This document shows positions 43,911 through 52,953 of a stretch of DNA of 64,000 nt, piece by piece. The DNA comes from SCSIO-59966 sp046566185 (GTDB lineage: Bacteria; Actinomycetota; Actinomycetes; Actinomycetales; SCSIO-59966): assembly GCA_046566185.1 (NCBI GenBank), contig JBKHXE010000177.1, positions 1 through 64,000 of the forward strand, in the 5' to 3' direction. Made by a program: the position numbers and the translations under genes. Numbering within the stretch: position 1 is the first letter of the stretch; every line of letters starts with the position of its first letter. A model generated the notes under the pieces. It did no database searches. It was not told the origin of the DNA and was given only the letters and a program-made list of their open reading frames with translations.

Positions 43911-43923
43911 TAAGGTCAGACCG
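43911..43923 (+). promoter_or_regulatory. -10 element and operator at the class II aldolase start
   Basis: TAAGGT (43911-43916) can serve as -10 and runs into AGGTCAGACCG (43913-43923), which keeps the GGTNNNACC core. The ATG of the next gene follows at 43924, so the transcript is probably leaderless. The site is also 43 bases upstream of the divergent GntR gene, suggesting autoregulation. No clear -35 was found. Confidence 0.5.
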
Positions 43924-44697
43924 ATGGACAGCTCTCAGCCTCCCGGCGCGACCCGCCAGCGGTTGCTGCTGGCGAACGCCTGTCGGATCCTCGGCGCCCG
44001 CGGCCTGGCCGAGGACGTGCTCGGGCACGTCAGCCTCCGCACGGGGCCCGACACCATGCTGGTCCGCTGCCGGGGCCCCCGAGAGGAGGGTCTGTTCGTG
44101 ACCCGGGTCGACGACATCCGGCAGGTGGACTTCGAGGGTCGGCTCGAGGACGGCCCTGCGGGCGGGGTCGAGCCCGGGTGGAGCGCACCCAACGAGCTGC
44201 CGATCCACGCCGAGGTGCTGCGCGCCCGGCCGGACGTCGACGCCGTGGTGCACTGCCACCCGCCGTCGGTGCTGCTGGCGGGCCTGGAGGGCGTGCCCCT
44301 GCGCCCGGTCTTCGGCGCGTACCACATCCCCGCGGCCCGGATGGCCCTCGACGGGGTGCCGGTCTACCCGCGGTCGGTGCTCGTCCGGCGTCCGGAGCTG
44401 GGGCGCGAGGTGGCCGCCGCGCTCGGCGCGGCACCGGTGCTGGTGCTGCGCGGCCACGGTCTGGTGTCCGTCGGGTCGGGGCCGCACGCAGTGGAGCAGG
44501 CCGTCGTCCGTGCGTTGACGCTGGACGTCCTCGCCCGCGTGTCGTTGGAGTGCGCGCGGCTCGGCGGCCGCGCCGACGAGCTGGCTCCTGAGGACGTCGC
44601 GGAGCTGCCGGACCTCGGCGGGGGCTTCAACGACGTGATGGTCTTCCGGCACCACCTGGCCCGCCTGCGGCATGAGGGTCTGCTGCTCGTGGGATGA
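43924..44697 (+). CDS. Class II aldolase/adducin-family protein
   Basis: A 257-residue zinc-dependent fold, like L-fuculose-phosphate aldolase or related decarboxylases. Zinc ligands are expected at the two His of VVHCHPPSV and the His of VLRGHGLV. The catalytic acidic residue is usually in the NELPIHAEVLRARPD segment, which is present. There is no ribosome binding site; the ATG is next to a -10 and operator. It might be an aldolase, epimerase or decarboxylase of a hydroxylated acid; no choice can be made. Confidence 0.85.
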   Translation: MDSSQPPGATRQRLLLANACRILGARGLAEDVLGHVSLRTGPDTMLVRCRGPREEGLFVTRVDDIRQVDFEGRLEDGPAGGVEPGWSAPNELPIHAEVLRARPDVDAVVHCHPPSVLLAGLEGVPLRPVFGAYHIPAARMALDGVPVYPRSVLVRRPELGREVAAALGAAPVLVLRGHGLVSVGSGPHAVEQAVVRALTLDVLARVSLECARLGGRADELAPEDVAELPDLGGGFNDVMVFRHHLARLRHEGLLLVG

Positions 44698-44714
44698 CCT
44701 CCGAAGGGGGGTCA
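44695..44714. terminator. Hairpin terminator between convergent aldolase and MFS genes
   Basis: TGACCTCC (44695-44702) pairs with GGGGGTCA (44707-44714), with one T-G wobble and a GAAG loop. Both stop codons are inside the stem. Confidence 0.5.
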
Positions 44715-46016
44715 GGGCGCTGACGCGGGCGGCACCGGCGAGGTCGGTGGCGTGACGCCGCTCCGACGGAGCCGGCGCAGCGTGGGGAGCAGGGCCAGCG
44801 CGGCCATGGCCGGCACCGCACCGCTGACGAGCAGCCCGGCGCGCGAGCCGAACTGCTCGCAGACCCAGCCGAGCAGTGGGCCGCCGATGGGCGTGCTGCC
44901 CAGGAACACGGTGGCGTGCAGCGCGATGACCCGGCCCTGCATCGAGGGCTGGGCGCCGAGCTGGAGCAGGGTCCGGGCGAGGGTGTTGAAGGTGATGTTG
45001 GCGAGCCCGACACCGACCAGCAGGCCGAGTGCCACCCACAGCCCCGGCGCGCCGGCCAGCGCCATGCTGGTGACGGCCAGCGCCCCGCCCCAGACCAGCA
45101 TCGACCACGCCGTCACCCTCTCGCGGGCGGCGGTGACCAGGGCTCCGACCACGGCGCCGGCGCCGAGTGCCGAGGTGAGCCAGCCGTAGACCTCGGCTCC
45201 GCCGCCGAGCGCGTCGCGGGCGAACAGGGGCAGCACCACCCGGAAGTTCTGCCCGAAGAGCGCCATGACCGCCACGAGGACGAGGCAGGCGCGCAGCTCG
45301 GGCCGCTGCCACACGTAGCGCAGGCCCTCCAGCGCCTGCCCGCTCCGGCGCGGGACCGGGACCGCCCGGTTCAGCTGCGCCGGGTCGATCCGGAGGAGCC
45401 CGACGAGCACCGCCACGAACGAGGCGGCGTTGACGGCGAAGGCCGCGCCGCTCCCGACCCAGGCGATCAGCAGGCCGGCGATGGCCGGCCCGATGAGCCG
45501 GCCGGCGTTGTGCACCGTGGAGTTCAGCGACTGCGCGTTGACGAAGTCCTCGCGACCGACCATCTCCGTGACGAACGCCTGCCGGGCCGGCAGGTCGAGC
45601 AGGGTCACCATCCCCAGGCCGAGCGCCAGGGCGAAGACCATCCAGAGCCGCACGACGCCGGTGAGGGTGAGGACGGCGAGGGTCGCGGCCAGGACGGCGC
45701 TCGCCGCCTGGGTGCCGATGATCGTCCTGCGGCGGTCCAGCCGGTCGACCAGCAGGCCTCCCCACAGGCCGAGCAGCAGCGTGGGCAGGGCCTGCAGCGC
45801 GGTGGCGACGCCGACGGCGACCGCGGAGTCCGACAGCTCGAGCACCAGCCAGTCCTGTGCCACGCGCTGCATCCACGTGCCGACGACGCTGACCGCGTGA
45901 CCGGTGAAGTACAGGCGGTAGGTGCGTACCTGGAGAGAGCGGAACACCCGCTCCCGCCGTCGCCGCAGTGGTTCCGGCGAGCCCGCGCCCGAGGAGCCCC
46001 GTCGCCGGAATCGCAT
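44712..46016 (-). CDS. MFS transporter (MFS_3-type, 12 helices)
   Basis: A 434-residue membrane protein. Conserved features: YRLYFTGHAVSVVGTWMQRVAQDWLV in helix 1, LWGGLLVDRLDRRRTIIG in the first loop, and FDQPARQ-like DLPARQAFVTEMVG. The same layout is found in the MFS gene at 51642. This subgroup is usually labelled enterobactin-exporter or TM-effector like; the real substrate is unknown. The ATG at 46016 follows GGGGGAG. It has its own operator upstream at 46044. Confidence 0.88.
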   Translation of the reverse strand: MRFRRRGSSGAGSPEPLRRRRERVFRSLQVRTYRLYFTGHAVSVVGTWMQRVAQDWLVLELSDSAVAVGVATALQALPTLLLGLWGGLLVDRLDRRRTIIGTQAASAVLAATLAVLTLTGVVRLWMVFALALGLGMVTLLDLPARQAFVTEMVGREDFVNAQSLNSTVHNAGRLIGPAIAGLLIAWVGSGAAFAVNAASFVAVLVGLLRIDPAQLNRAVPVPRRSGQALEGLRYVWQRPELRACLVLVAVMALFGQNFRVVLPLFARDALGGGAEVYGWLTSALGAGAVVGALVTAARERVTAWSMLVWGGALAVTSMALAGAPGLWVALGLLVGVGLANITFNTLARTLLQLGAQPSMQGRVIALHATVFLGSTPIGGPLLGWVCEQFGSRAGLLVSGAVPAMAALALLPTLRRLRRSGVTPPTSPVPPASAP

Positions 46017-46043
46017 GCGGCTCCCCCTTGACTCTTGGTCTGA

Positions 46044-46056
46044 AGGTAATACCTTA
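46044..46056 (-). promoter_or_regulatory. Operator and -10 upstream of the MFS gene
   Basis: AGGTAATACCT (46044-46054) is a perfect palindrome with the GGTNNNACC core and A/T outer bases. Read on the minus strand, TAAGGT (46051-46056) is a plausible -10; no good -35 is seen. The gene starts 28 bases downstream. Confidence 0.45.
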
Positions 46057-46139
46057 TGTCGGACCGACCCGCACGAGCACGAACGTCCCGGACGACAACG
46101 TTCACGTCCGCATAACACTTCGATAACCCATCGGTCGAA

Positions 46140-46150
46140 TGGTCAGACCA
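46140..46150 (+). promoter_or_regulatory. GntR/FCD-type operator upstream of the ABC importer operon
   Basis: A perfect operator TGGTCAGACCA, identical to the one at 18726. It lies 112 bases before the first binding-protein gene and about 85 bases from the operator of the divergent MFS gene, so two sites share this intergenic region. Confidence 0.6.
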
Positions 46151-46261
46151 AATGCTGTCGGTGTGTGTTCACTGCATCACATCGCACATCGCACATCGGG
46201 TGGCGCCCGCCATCTGTCCCGGTCCTGGGCCTGCGGCCCCGTCCTCGCTGGAGAGGCACTC

Positions 46262-47407
46262 ATGCGGTACCGACTTCGCGCCCCGATCGTCGCCCTGGCC
46301 GCCCTCGGCCTGGTGGCGGCATGCGGCGGCTCCCCTACGTCATCGACCGGCGCCGAGACCGGCGGTGGTGGTCGGGAGTCCTCCGACCTGGCCACGGCGG
46401 CCAAGGAGGTCTACGACAAGTTCAACGGCATGTCGGGGCAGGAGCGGACCGACGAGCTCGTGGCCTGCGCCGAGGAGGAGGGCGAGCTCAGCGTCTACAC
46501 CTCCAACAGCGACATGGAAGACCTCATCGACGCCTTCGAGGACGAGTACGACGTCTCGGTCAGCAACTACCGCGCCCAGTCCGAGACGGTGCTGCAGCGC
46601 ATTCTGCAGGAGGACGAGGCCGGCTACTACGCCGCGGACGTCTTCGAGACCAACGCCCTCGAGCTCGGCGTGGCCGAGCGGGAGGGACTGCTCTACCCCT
46701 ACCAGAGCGAGCTGCGCGACGCCGTGCGCGAGGAGGGCCGCCAGGCGGAGGGCTGGACCGCGAGCCGGTTCAACGTGTTCGTGGTCGGCTGGAACACCGA
46801 CAAGGTGAAGCCCGGCGAGGAGCCGAAGAGCTTCGAGGAGCTCGCCGACCCGAAGTGGAAGGGCCGGGTCTCGATGGAGCTCGGTGACGTCGACTGGTTC
46901 GCCGCCCTGCACGACTACTACGTCGAGGAGCAGGGGATGGCGGAGGACGAGTTCACCGACCTGATGACGCGCATCGCCTCGAATTCCCAGGTGGTCAAGG
47001 GGCACACCACCCAGGCGGAGCTGCTGGGAGCCGGCCAGTTCGACGTGGCCGTCTCCTCCTACAGCCACAGCATCGACAAGGCGGCCGAGGCCGGCGCCCC
47101 GGTGGCCTGGCGGCCGGCGACCGGCGCCCCGGTGCAGCCGCTCGTCGTCCGGCCCAACGGCATCGCCCTCGTGAAGACCGCGACCAACCCCTGCGCGGCG
47201 ACGCTGTTCGTCGACTTCGAGCTGACCGGGGGCCAGGAGGTGTTCGCGAAGAAGTTCCGGATCGGCTCGGTCGAGGGCTCGGGGGCCGGTGCGGCGCTGG
47301 AGGGTCTGGACACCTTCCCGGTGCCGGAGCAGAAGCTGCTGGAGGACGCGGAGACCTGGAACAAGGCCTACGAGGACGTCGTCGCCAACGGCCAGGCGAT
47401 CGGGTGA
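46262..47407 (+). CDS. ABC-transporter solute-binding lipoprotein 1 (Fe3+/AfuA-type)
   Basis: A 381-residue extracytoplasmic binding protein. The signal peptide ends in the lipobox LVAACGG. The mature domain has LSVYTSNSDMEDLIDAFEDEYDV and VETNA-like DVFETNALEL, as in family 1/Fe3+-type receptors. Despite that label, members also bind organic acids and phosphonates. ATG 46262 follows GAGAGG. It is immediately followed by a paralogue with the same N-terminal architecture, and by the permease and ATPase genes. Confidence 0.88.
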   Translation: MRYRLRAPIVALAALGLVAACGGSPTSSTGAETGGGGRESSDLATAAKEVYDKFNGMSGQERTDELVACAEEEGELSVYTSNSDMEDLIDAFEDEYDVSVSNYRAQSETVLQRILQEDEAGYYAADVFETNALELGVAEREGLLYPYQSELRDAVREEGRQAEGWTASRFNVFVVGWNTDKVKPGEEPKSFEELADPKWKGRVSMELGDVDWFAALHDYYVEEQGMAEDEFTDLMTRIASNSQVVKGHTTQAELLGAGQFDVAVSSYSHSIDKAAEAGAPVAWRPATGAPVQPLVVRPNGIALVKTATNPCAATLFVDFELTGGQEVFAKKFRIGSVEGSGAGAALEGLDTFPVPEQKLLEDAETWNKAYEDVVANGQAIG

Positions 47408-47462
47408 CCGGCGGCCCGTCCTCCCCAGCACCCACCGGCCAGAGAAGAAAGTGAGCACCCCC

Positions 47463-48584
47463 ATGCGGAAGCCCCGCACCTTCAGCGTCGCCGCCCTGGC
47501 GGCGGGCACCGCCCTGCTCCTCACCGCCTGCGGCGGGAGCCCCACGTCGACCTCGTCCTCCGACGACACCGGTGGCGGCGAGCAGGCCTCGGGCCCGACC
47601 GAGGCCGAGCAGCTCTACGAGGAGATCACCGCCCTCACCGGCCAGGAGCGGCGGGACCGGCTCGTCGAGCTGGCTGCCGAGGAGGACGGCCTGAACCTCT
47701 ACACCTCGATGAACGCCGACGTGCTCGACGCGGTCGTCTCGGCCTTCGAGGACGAGTTCGACATCGAGCCCAGCGTCTACCGCGCCAGCGGTGAGACCGT
47801 CCTGCAGCGCATCCTGCAGGAGCAGGACGCCGGCTTCCCCGGCAACGACGTGGTGGAGACCAACGGTGGGGAGCTGGGTGCGCTCTTCACCGAGGGCGCG
47901 CTGGCGCAGTGCGTCGCCGACGAGGTCGTCCAGCAGGTGCCCGAGGCCGGCCGGGGTGAGGGCTGGACCGCCAGCCGGTTCAACATCTTCGCCCCGAGCT
48001 GGAACACCGACATCGTCTCGGACCCGCCCGCCACGTGGGAGGACCTGGCCGACCCGAAGTACGACGGGCAGCTCGTGCTGGAGGTCGGGGACTACGACTG
48101 GTACATGGCCCTCACCGACCACTGGCTCGAGGAGGGCAAGAGCCAGGAGGAGATCGACCAGCTGTTCGCCGACATGGTCGACGGCGGCAAGGTCGTCAAG
48201 GGCCACACCGTGATGGCGGAGCTGATGAGTGCCGGCCAGTTCGGCCTGGCCGCCTCGAACTACACCTACATCGTCGAGAAGGTGAAGTCCGCGGGTGCCC
48301 CGGTCGAGCTGGAGCCGTACGTCAGCCCGCTGATCGCACGGCCCAACGGCGGCGGCTGCATGAAGACGGCGCAGAACCCGGCGACGGCGATGCTCTTCAT
48401 GGACTGGCTGCTCACCGAGGGCCAGGAGGTCATCGCCGAGGAGGGGCTGACCCCGTCGGCGCAGGGCGACGCCCTCGGCGGCGCGGACCTCGTCGCCGTC
48501 GACAGCGTCAAGCTGCTCGAGGAGGGCGAGGAGTGGAGCAAGCGCTACGAGGAGCTGCTCCAGGGCGCCGAGACCGTCGAGTGA
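47463..48584 (+). CDS. ABC-transporter solute-binding lipoprotein 2 (paralogue of 1)
   Basis: A 373-residue lipoprotein with lipobox LLTACGG. It aligns with the upstream protein throughout: both have a Ser/Thr/Gly linker, a conserved SGQERRDRLVELA-like segment after it, ETVLQRILQE, EGWTASRFN and GWNTD/SWNTD. It is a tandem duplicate that has diverged, probably in ligand preference. The start ATG is at 47463. The two receptors would share one permease/ATPase unit. Confidence 0.88.
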   Translation: MRKPRTFSVAALAAGTALLLTACGGSPTSTSSSDDTGGGEQASGPTEAEQLYEEITALTGQERRDRLVELAAEEDGLNLYTSMNADVLDAVVSAFEDEFDIEPSVYRASGETVLQRILQEQDAGFPGNDVVETNGGELGALFTEGALAQCVADEVVQQVPEAGRGEGWTASRFNIFAPSWNTDIVSDPPATWEDLADPKYDGQLVLEVGDYDWYMALTDHWLEEGKSQEEIDQLFADMVDGGKVVKGHTVMAELMSAGQFGLAASNYTYIVEKVKSAGAPVELEPYVSPLIARPNGGGCMKTAQNPATAMLFMDWLLTEGQEVIAEEGLTPSAQGDALGGADLVAVDSVKLLEEGEEWSKRYEELLQGAETVE

Positions 48585-48669
48585 CAACGGCCGGGGTGAC
48601 GCGCTCCCCGCGCGTCGCCCCGGCCCGGTCGCCCGCGCACGACCCGTTCCCGATCCAGGAGCTGTCCCG

Positions 48670-50424
48670 ATGACGTCGACCAGTCCGCCTGTCGAGGCGG
48701 AGGAGCGGACGCCGCCGACCGGCGCGGCCGCCCCCTCCGGCGGCCGCAGAGCGCTGTCGCTCGACCCCAAGTTCTTCATCCTCGCGGGTGTCGCCGCGGT
48801 GGTGGGCTACCTCGCCCTCGTGCCCCTGGGGCGTCTGCTCTGGGGGACCTTCCTGCCCGACGGCGTCCTCGACGTCAGCGCGTTCGACCGCGCCTACAGC
48901 GGGGGGCGGATGGGTGAGCTGTTCGGCAACTCACTGGCCTTCGCGTGCGGCGCCGCGCTGCTCTCCCTCACGGTCGGCACGACGCTGGCCTACCTCAACG
49001 TGCGGACGGCGGTGCCTTTCAAGGCGCTGTTCTTCGCCGCGTCGATCGTGCCGCTGATCATTCCGGGCATCCTCTACACCGTCTCCTGGATCTTCCTCGC
49101 CAGCCCGGAGATCGGACTGCTGAACGAGGCGATGAGCCGGATGTTCGGCGTCCGGCCGTTCGACATCTTCACGATCTGGGGGATGATCTGGGTCGACGGG
49201 CTGCACTCGTCGCCGATCGTCTTCCTCCTCATGGTCGCGGCCTTCCGGTCCATGGACCCCTCCCTGGAGGAGTCGGCGCTGATGTCCGGTGCCTCCCGGC
49301 TGCAGACCCTCCGCCGCGTGACGCTGCCGCTCGTGCGCCCTGCCCTGCTCGGCGCGGTGCTGGTCATCCTCATCACCAGCCTGGAGTCGTTCGAGGTGCC
49401 GGCGCTGCTGGGCCTGCAGGAGGGCATCTACGTCTTCACCAGCCGGATCTACTTCCTCCTGCGCACCTACCCTGTCGACTACGGGGCCGCCGGCGCGCTG
49501 GCCATCAGCCTGCTGGCGATCGCGGTCGCCGGCGTGGCGATCAGCCGGTCCCTCGTCGGCCGGGGGAGCAAGACCTTCCAGACCATCACCGGCAAGGGCT
49601 TCCGGCCCCGCCCGATGGACCTGGGCAAGTGGAAGCCGGTCGTCGGCGCCGGCATACTGATCTACTTCTTCGCCACCGTGCTCGGCCCCCTGCTGGTTCT
49701 CTGCTACGCCGCACTCCTGCCGTTCTACCGGGCGCCCAGCATCGAAGCGCTGCAGTCCTTCTCGTTCGCCAACTTCCAGCACGTCTTCGAGATGCGGTCG
49801 TTCAGCCGGGCGCTGACCAACAGCTTCATCCTCGGGATCGGCTCGGCCACCATCGTCATGGCCCTGATGGCCGTCGCGGCGTGGATCACGGTCCGCTCCC
49901 GCATCCCGGGGCGCGGGCTGCTCGAGCAGCTCAGCTTCGTGCCGCTGGTCATCCCCGGCATCGTGCTGGGCCTGGCGCTGATCTTCGTCTACCTGCGCAG
50001 CCCGCTGCCGATCTACGGCACGCTGTTCCTGCTCCTGATCGCCTACTGCACCAAGTACATGCCGTACGGCATGCGCTACGCGACGACGTCGATGACGCAG
50101 ATCTCCAGCGAGCTGGAGGAGTCGGCTCTGGTCAGCGGGGCCTCGTGGTGGACGACCTTCCGAAGGGTCCTGCTCCCGCTGCTGTCGCCGGGCATCATGG
50201 CGGGCTTCGTCTACATCCTCGTGGTCAGCTTCCGCGAGCTGTCGAGCTCCATTTTGCTGTACAGCCCGGGCAACGAGGTGCTGTCGATCCTCATGTGGGA
50301 GCAGTTCGAGAACGGCTCGTTCAACGTCCTCTCCGCGATCGGCGTGCTCATGGTGCTCGCCCTCGTGGTGATGGTGACCATCGCCTACAAGCTCGGCGCG
50401 AAGGTGGGCCTGCGTGAGGACTGA
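48670..50424 (+). CDS. ABC-transporter permease, two fused membrane domains
   Basis: A 584-residue permease of the FbpB/ThiP type with about 12 helices. It contains two cytoplasmic EAA loops for ATPase contact, one in each half: EESALMSGASRLQTLRRVTL and EESALVSGASWWTTFRRVLL. A single such polypeptide can form the whole membrane channel. It lies between the binding proteins and the ATPase gene. Confidence 0.92.
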   Translation: MTSTSPPVEAEERTPPTGAAAPSGGRRALSLDPKFFILAGVAAVVGYLALVPLGRLLWGTFLPDGVLDVSAFDRAYSGGRMGELFGNSLAFACGAALLSLTVGTTLAYLNVRTAVPFKALFFAASIVPLIIPGILYTVSWIFLASPEIGLLNEAMSRMFGVRPFDIFTIWGMIWVDGLHSSPIVFLLMVAAFRSMDPSLEESALMSGASRLQTLRRVTLPLVRPALLGAVLVILITSLESFEVPALLGLQEGIYVFTSRIYFLLRTYPVDYGAAGALAISLLAIAVAGVAISRSLVGRGSKTFQTITGKGFRPRPMDLGKWKPVVGAGILIYFFATVLGPLLVLCYAALLPFYRAPSIEALQSFSFANFQHVFEMRSFSRALTNSFILGIGSATIVMALMAVAAWITVRSRIPGRGLLEQLSFVPLVIPGIVLGLALIFVYLRSPLPIYGTLFLLLIAYCTKYMPYGMRYATTSMTQISSELEESALVSGASWWTTFRRVLLPLLSPGIMAGFVYILVVSFRELSSSILLYSPGNEVLSILMWEQFENGSFNVLSAIGVLMVLALVVMVTIAYKLGAKVGLRED

Positions 50425-50491
50425 GCCGCAGCGCCCCTGCCAGCGACCGACTCCCATCGCCTGACGGCCGGAGAGGACCCGAGAACCAGCC

Positions 50492-51634
50492 ATGCTCACC
50501 ATCGAGCACCTCGTCAAGACCTACACCGCCGACAAGGCCCGCAAGGGCCACAAGGGCCAGGGCCCGAGCTCCGTGCACGCGATCGACGACGTCAGCTTCG
50601 AAGTCGAGGAGGGCGAGCTGTTCACCCTGCTCGGCCCCTCTGGCTGCGGCAAGACCACGACCCTGCGCTCGATCGCCGGCCTGGAGAAGCCGGACCGCGG
50701 GCGCATCGTCGTCGGCGACCGCGTCATGTTCGCCGGTGGCAACGGCACGGGACGGAACGTGAACATGCCGGCCAACCAGCGCGGGCTGGGCATGGTCTTC
50801 CAGTCCTACGCCATCTGGCCGCACATGACCGTCTTCGACAACGTGGCGTTCCCGCTGCAGGTGCGCAAGCGTTCGCAGCGGCCGTCGAAGAAGGAGATCC
50901 GCGAGCGCGTCGAGCGCGTCCTGGAGACGATGGAGCTGTCCGAGCAGATCGACCGGCAGGCGACCAAGCTCTCCGGCGGTCAGCAGCAGCGTCTGGCACT
51001 CGCCCGCGCGCTCGTCATCCAGCCGCCCCTGCTGCTGCTCGACGAGCCGCTGTCCAACCTCGACGCCAAGCTGCGGGAGTCGTTGCGCTACGAGCTCAAG
51101 CGGCTGCAGCGCGAACTGGGCATCACGTCGATCTACGTCACGCACGACCAGGTGGAGGCGCTGGCGCTGTCCACCCACATCGCGGTGATGCGGGAGGGCA
51201 AGATCGTCCAGCTCGGCAAGCCCCGTGAGGTCTACACGGACCCGACGAACAAGTTCGTCGCCGAGTTCATCGGGACCTCGAACTTCATCCCGGCCACCAT
51301 CGGCGAGCACAGTGGCACCCACTACGTCGTGGAGACCGCCAACGGCACGCTCTACATCGACTCGGCGCACGAGCTGCCGGTCGGGCACGAGGTCGTCGTG
51401 TCCATCCGCCCCGAGGCGGTCGAGCTCACCACGGCGCCGAGGGACGGCGCGCCGAACGAGTGGCACGGCACCGTCGTCACCCGCGCCTTCCTCGGCGACG
51501 CCGTCGACCACGTCGTGGCGGTCGGCAAGCAGGAGGTCCGGGTGCGGACCAACCCCGACGTGTCGATCGAGGCGGGCAGACAGGTGTACCTGCAGCTGCA
51601 CCCGGGGAAGATCTCCCTGGTCCCGGTCGGCTGA
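50492..51634 (+). CDS. ABC-transporter ATP-binding protein with TOBE domain
   Basis: A 380-residue ATPase. Walker A is GPSGCGKTT, the signature is LSGGQQQRLALARAL, Walker B is LLLLDEPLSNLD and the H-loop is YVTHDQVEA. The C-terminal part (from about residue 290) is a TOBE-type regulatory/structural domain. It energises import by the preceding permease. A longer than usual loop (DKARKGHKGQGPSS) is inserted after the first strand. Confidence 0.94.
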   Translation: MLTIEHLVKTYTADKARKGHKGQGPSSVHAIDDVSFEVEEGELFTLLGPSGCGKTTTLRSIAGLEKPDRGRIVVGDRVMFAGGNGTGRNVNMPANQRGLGMVFQSYAIWPHMTVFDNVAFPLQVRKRSQRPSKKEIRERVERVLETMELSEQIDRQATKLSGGQQQRLALARALVIQPPLLLLDEPLSNLDAKLRESLRYELKRLQRELGITSIYVTHDQVEALALSTHIAVMREGKIVQLGKPREVYTDPTNKFVAEFIGTSNFIPATIGEHSGTHYVVETANGTLYIDSAHELPVGHEVVVSIRPEAVELTTAPRDGAPNEWHGTVVTRAFLGDAVDHVVAVGKQEVRVRTNPDVSIEAGRQVYLQLHPGKISLVPVG

Positions 51635-51641
51635 GGTGGCT

Positions 51642-52925
51642 GTGCCGGAGGTTCTCAGGAACCGCGACTTCAACCTCTACTGGTCCGGCGTCGTCCTCAG
51701 CCAGATCGGCACCCGCGGCACGGTCGCGGCGAACTACTACCACGTCTACGCGCTGACCGACTCGATCGCCTTCACCGGCCTCGTCGGGGCCGGCCAGGCG
51801 GTGGCCCTGCTGCTGCTCAGCCCACTGGGCGGGGCACTGGCGGACCGGTACGACCGGCGCCGGCTCCTGCAGTGGGCGCAGGCCGTGTCGCTGGTCGTCG
51901 CGGCGGCCCTCGCCGTCGTCACCTTCACCGGGGTCGTCGACGCCTGGCACGTGGTGGCCAGTGTGCTGCTCACGACGGCCGCGGCGACGTTCGACCAGCC
52001 CGCCCGGCAGGCGCTGATCCCGGCGATCGTCGGCAAGGCGCACATCGGCGAGGCGATCGCGCTGCTCAACCCGTCCCGTGAGGTCGCGGTGCTGCTGGGC
52101 CCACTGCTCGCCGGCGTGCTCATCGCGGTGGCCGGCCCCGGGCTGATGTACGCCGTCGACGCGGTGACGTACCTGGCGCTCATCGTCGTCCTGGCGTTCG
52201 TCCACGTGCCCAGGCTCGAGCCGAAGGGGGCGGCGGCCGGCTCGATCTTCGGCAGCATCGCCGAGGGCGCGAGGTACGTGCTGCACCGGCCCCTCATCAC
52301 CAGCCTGATGGCCCTGGACCTCTCCGCCACCGTGCTGGCGGCCTACCGCGTCCTGCTGCCGGCGCTGGCGGCCGACGTCCTGCTGGTCGGGCCCACGGGC
52401 TACGGCCTGCTGTCCAGCGCGCCGTCGGCCGGCGCCCTGCTCGCCACGTACACGATCTTCCGCGTCGTCCGGGACTCGCGACGCCAGGGAAGGGTGCTGC
52501 TGCTGGCGACCGCCCTGTACGGCGTGGCCGCGATCGGGCTGGCGCAGTCGCCGGTGATGTGGCTGGCGATGGGAGCGGCGCTGCTCCTCGGTGCCTTCGA
52601 CGCGATGGCGACCACGATCCGGCACGCGGCGGTGCAGATCGACACGCCGGACGAGATCCGCGGCCGGGTCACGGCCTTCTACCAGATGTCGTCCCGGGGC
52701 GGGCCGGCCGTGGGCGACATGCTGATGGGCGCCTTCGCCGGTCTCGTCGGCCCGGTCGTCGCCCTGACCATCGGCGGGATCGGGCCCGTGCTCGTCGCCG
52801 CCGGCTTCGCCGCCCGGCCCAACCGGGTACGGGAGTACCGCGGGTCGCTGGAGGGCGCCGCCGGCGAGGAGCCGGTGGCGCCGCCGGACGCCCGCCCCGT
52901 CTCCGGAGAGACCCGTAGACGGTGA
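51642..52925 (+). CDS. MFS transporter (MFS_3-type)
   Basis: A 427-residue protein with about 12 helices, similar in motif order to the one at 44712: FNLYWSGVVLSQIGTRGTVAA in helix 1, PLGGALADRYDRRRLLQ, and TFDQPARQALIPAIVG. GTG 51642 was preferred over GTG 51636 because GAGG lies five bases upstream. It follows the ABC ATPase gene by seven bases and is probably co-transcribed. The substrate is unknown. Confidence 0.87.
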   Translation: MPEVLRNRDFNLYWSGVVLSQIGTRGTVAANYYHVYALTDSIAFTGLVGAGQAVALLLLSPLGGALADRYDRRRLLQWAQAVSLVVAAALAVVTFTGVVDAWHVVASVLLTTAAATFDQPARQALIPAIVGKAHIGEAIALLNPSREVAVLLGPLLAGVLIAVAGPGLMYAVDAVTYLALIVVLAFVHVPRLEPKGAAAGSIFGSIAEGARYVLHRPLITSLMALDLSATVLAAYRVLLPALAADVLLVGPTGYGLLSSAPSAGALLATYTIFRVVRDSRRQGRVLLLATALYGVAAIGLAQSPVMWLAMGAALLLGAFDAMATTIRHAAVQIDTPDEIRGRVTAFYQMSSRGGPAVGDMLMGAFAGLVGPVVALTIGGIGPVLVAAGFAARPNRVREYRGSLEGAAGEEPVAPPDARPVSGETRRR

Positions 52926-52953
52926 CGGCGCGACGTCGGCCCCGGACGGCGCC

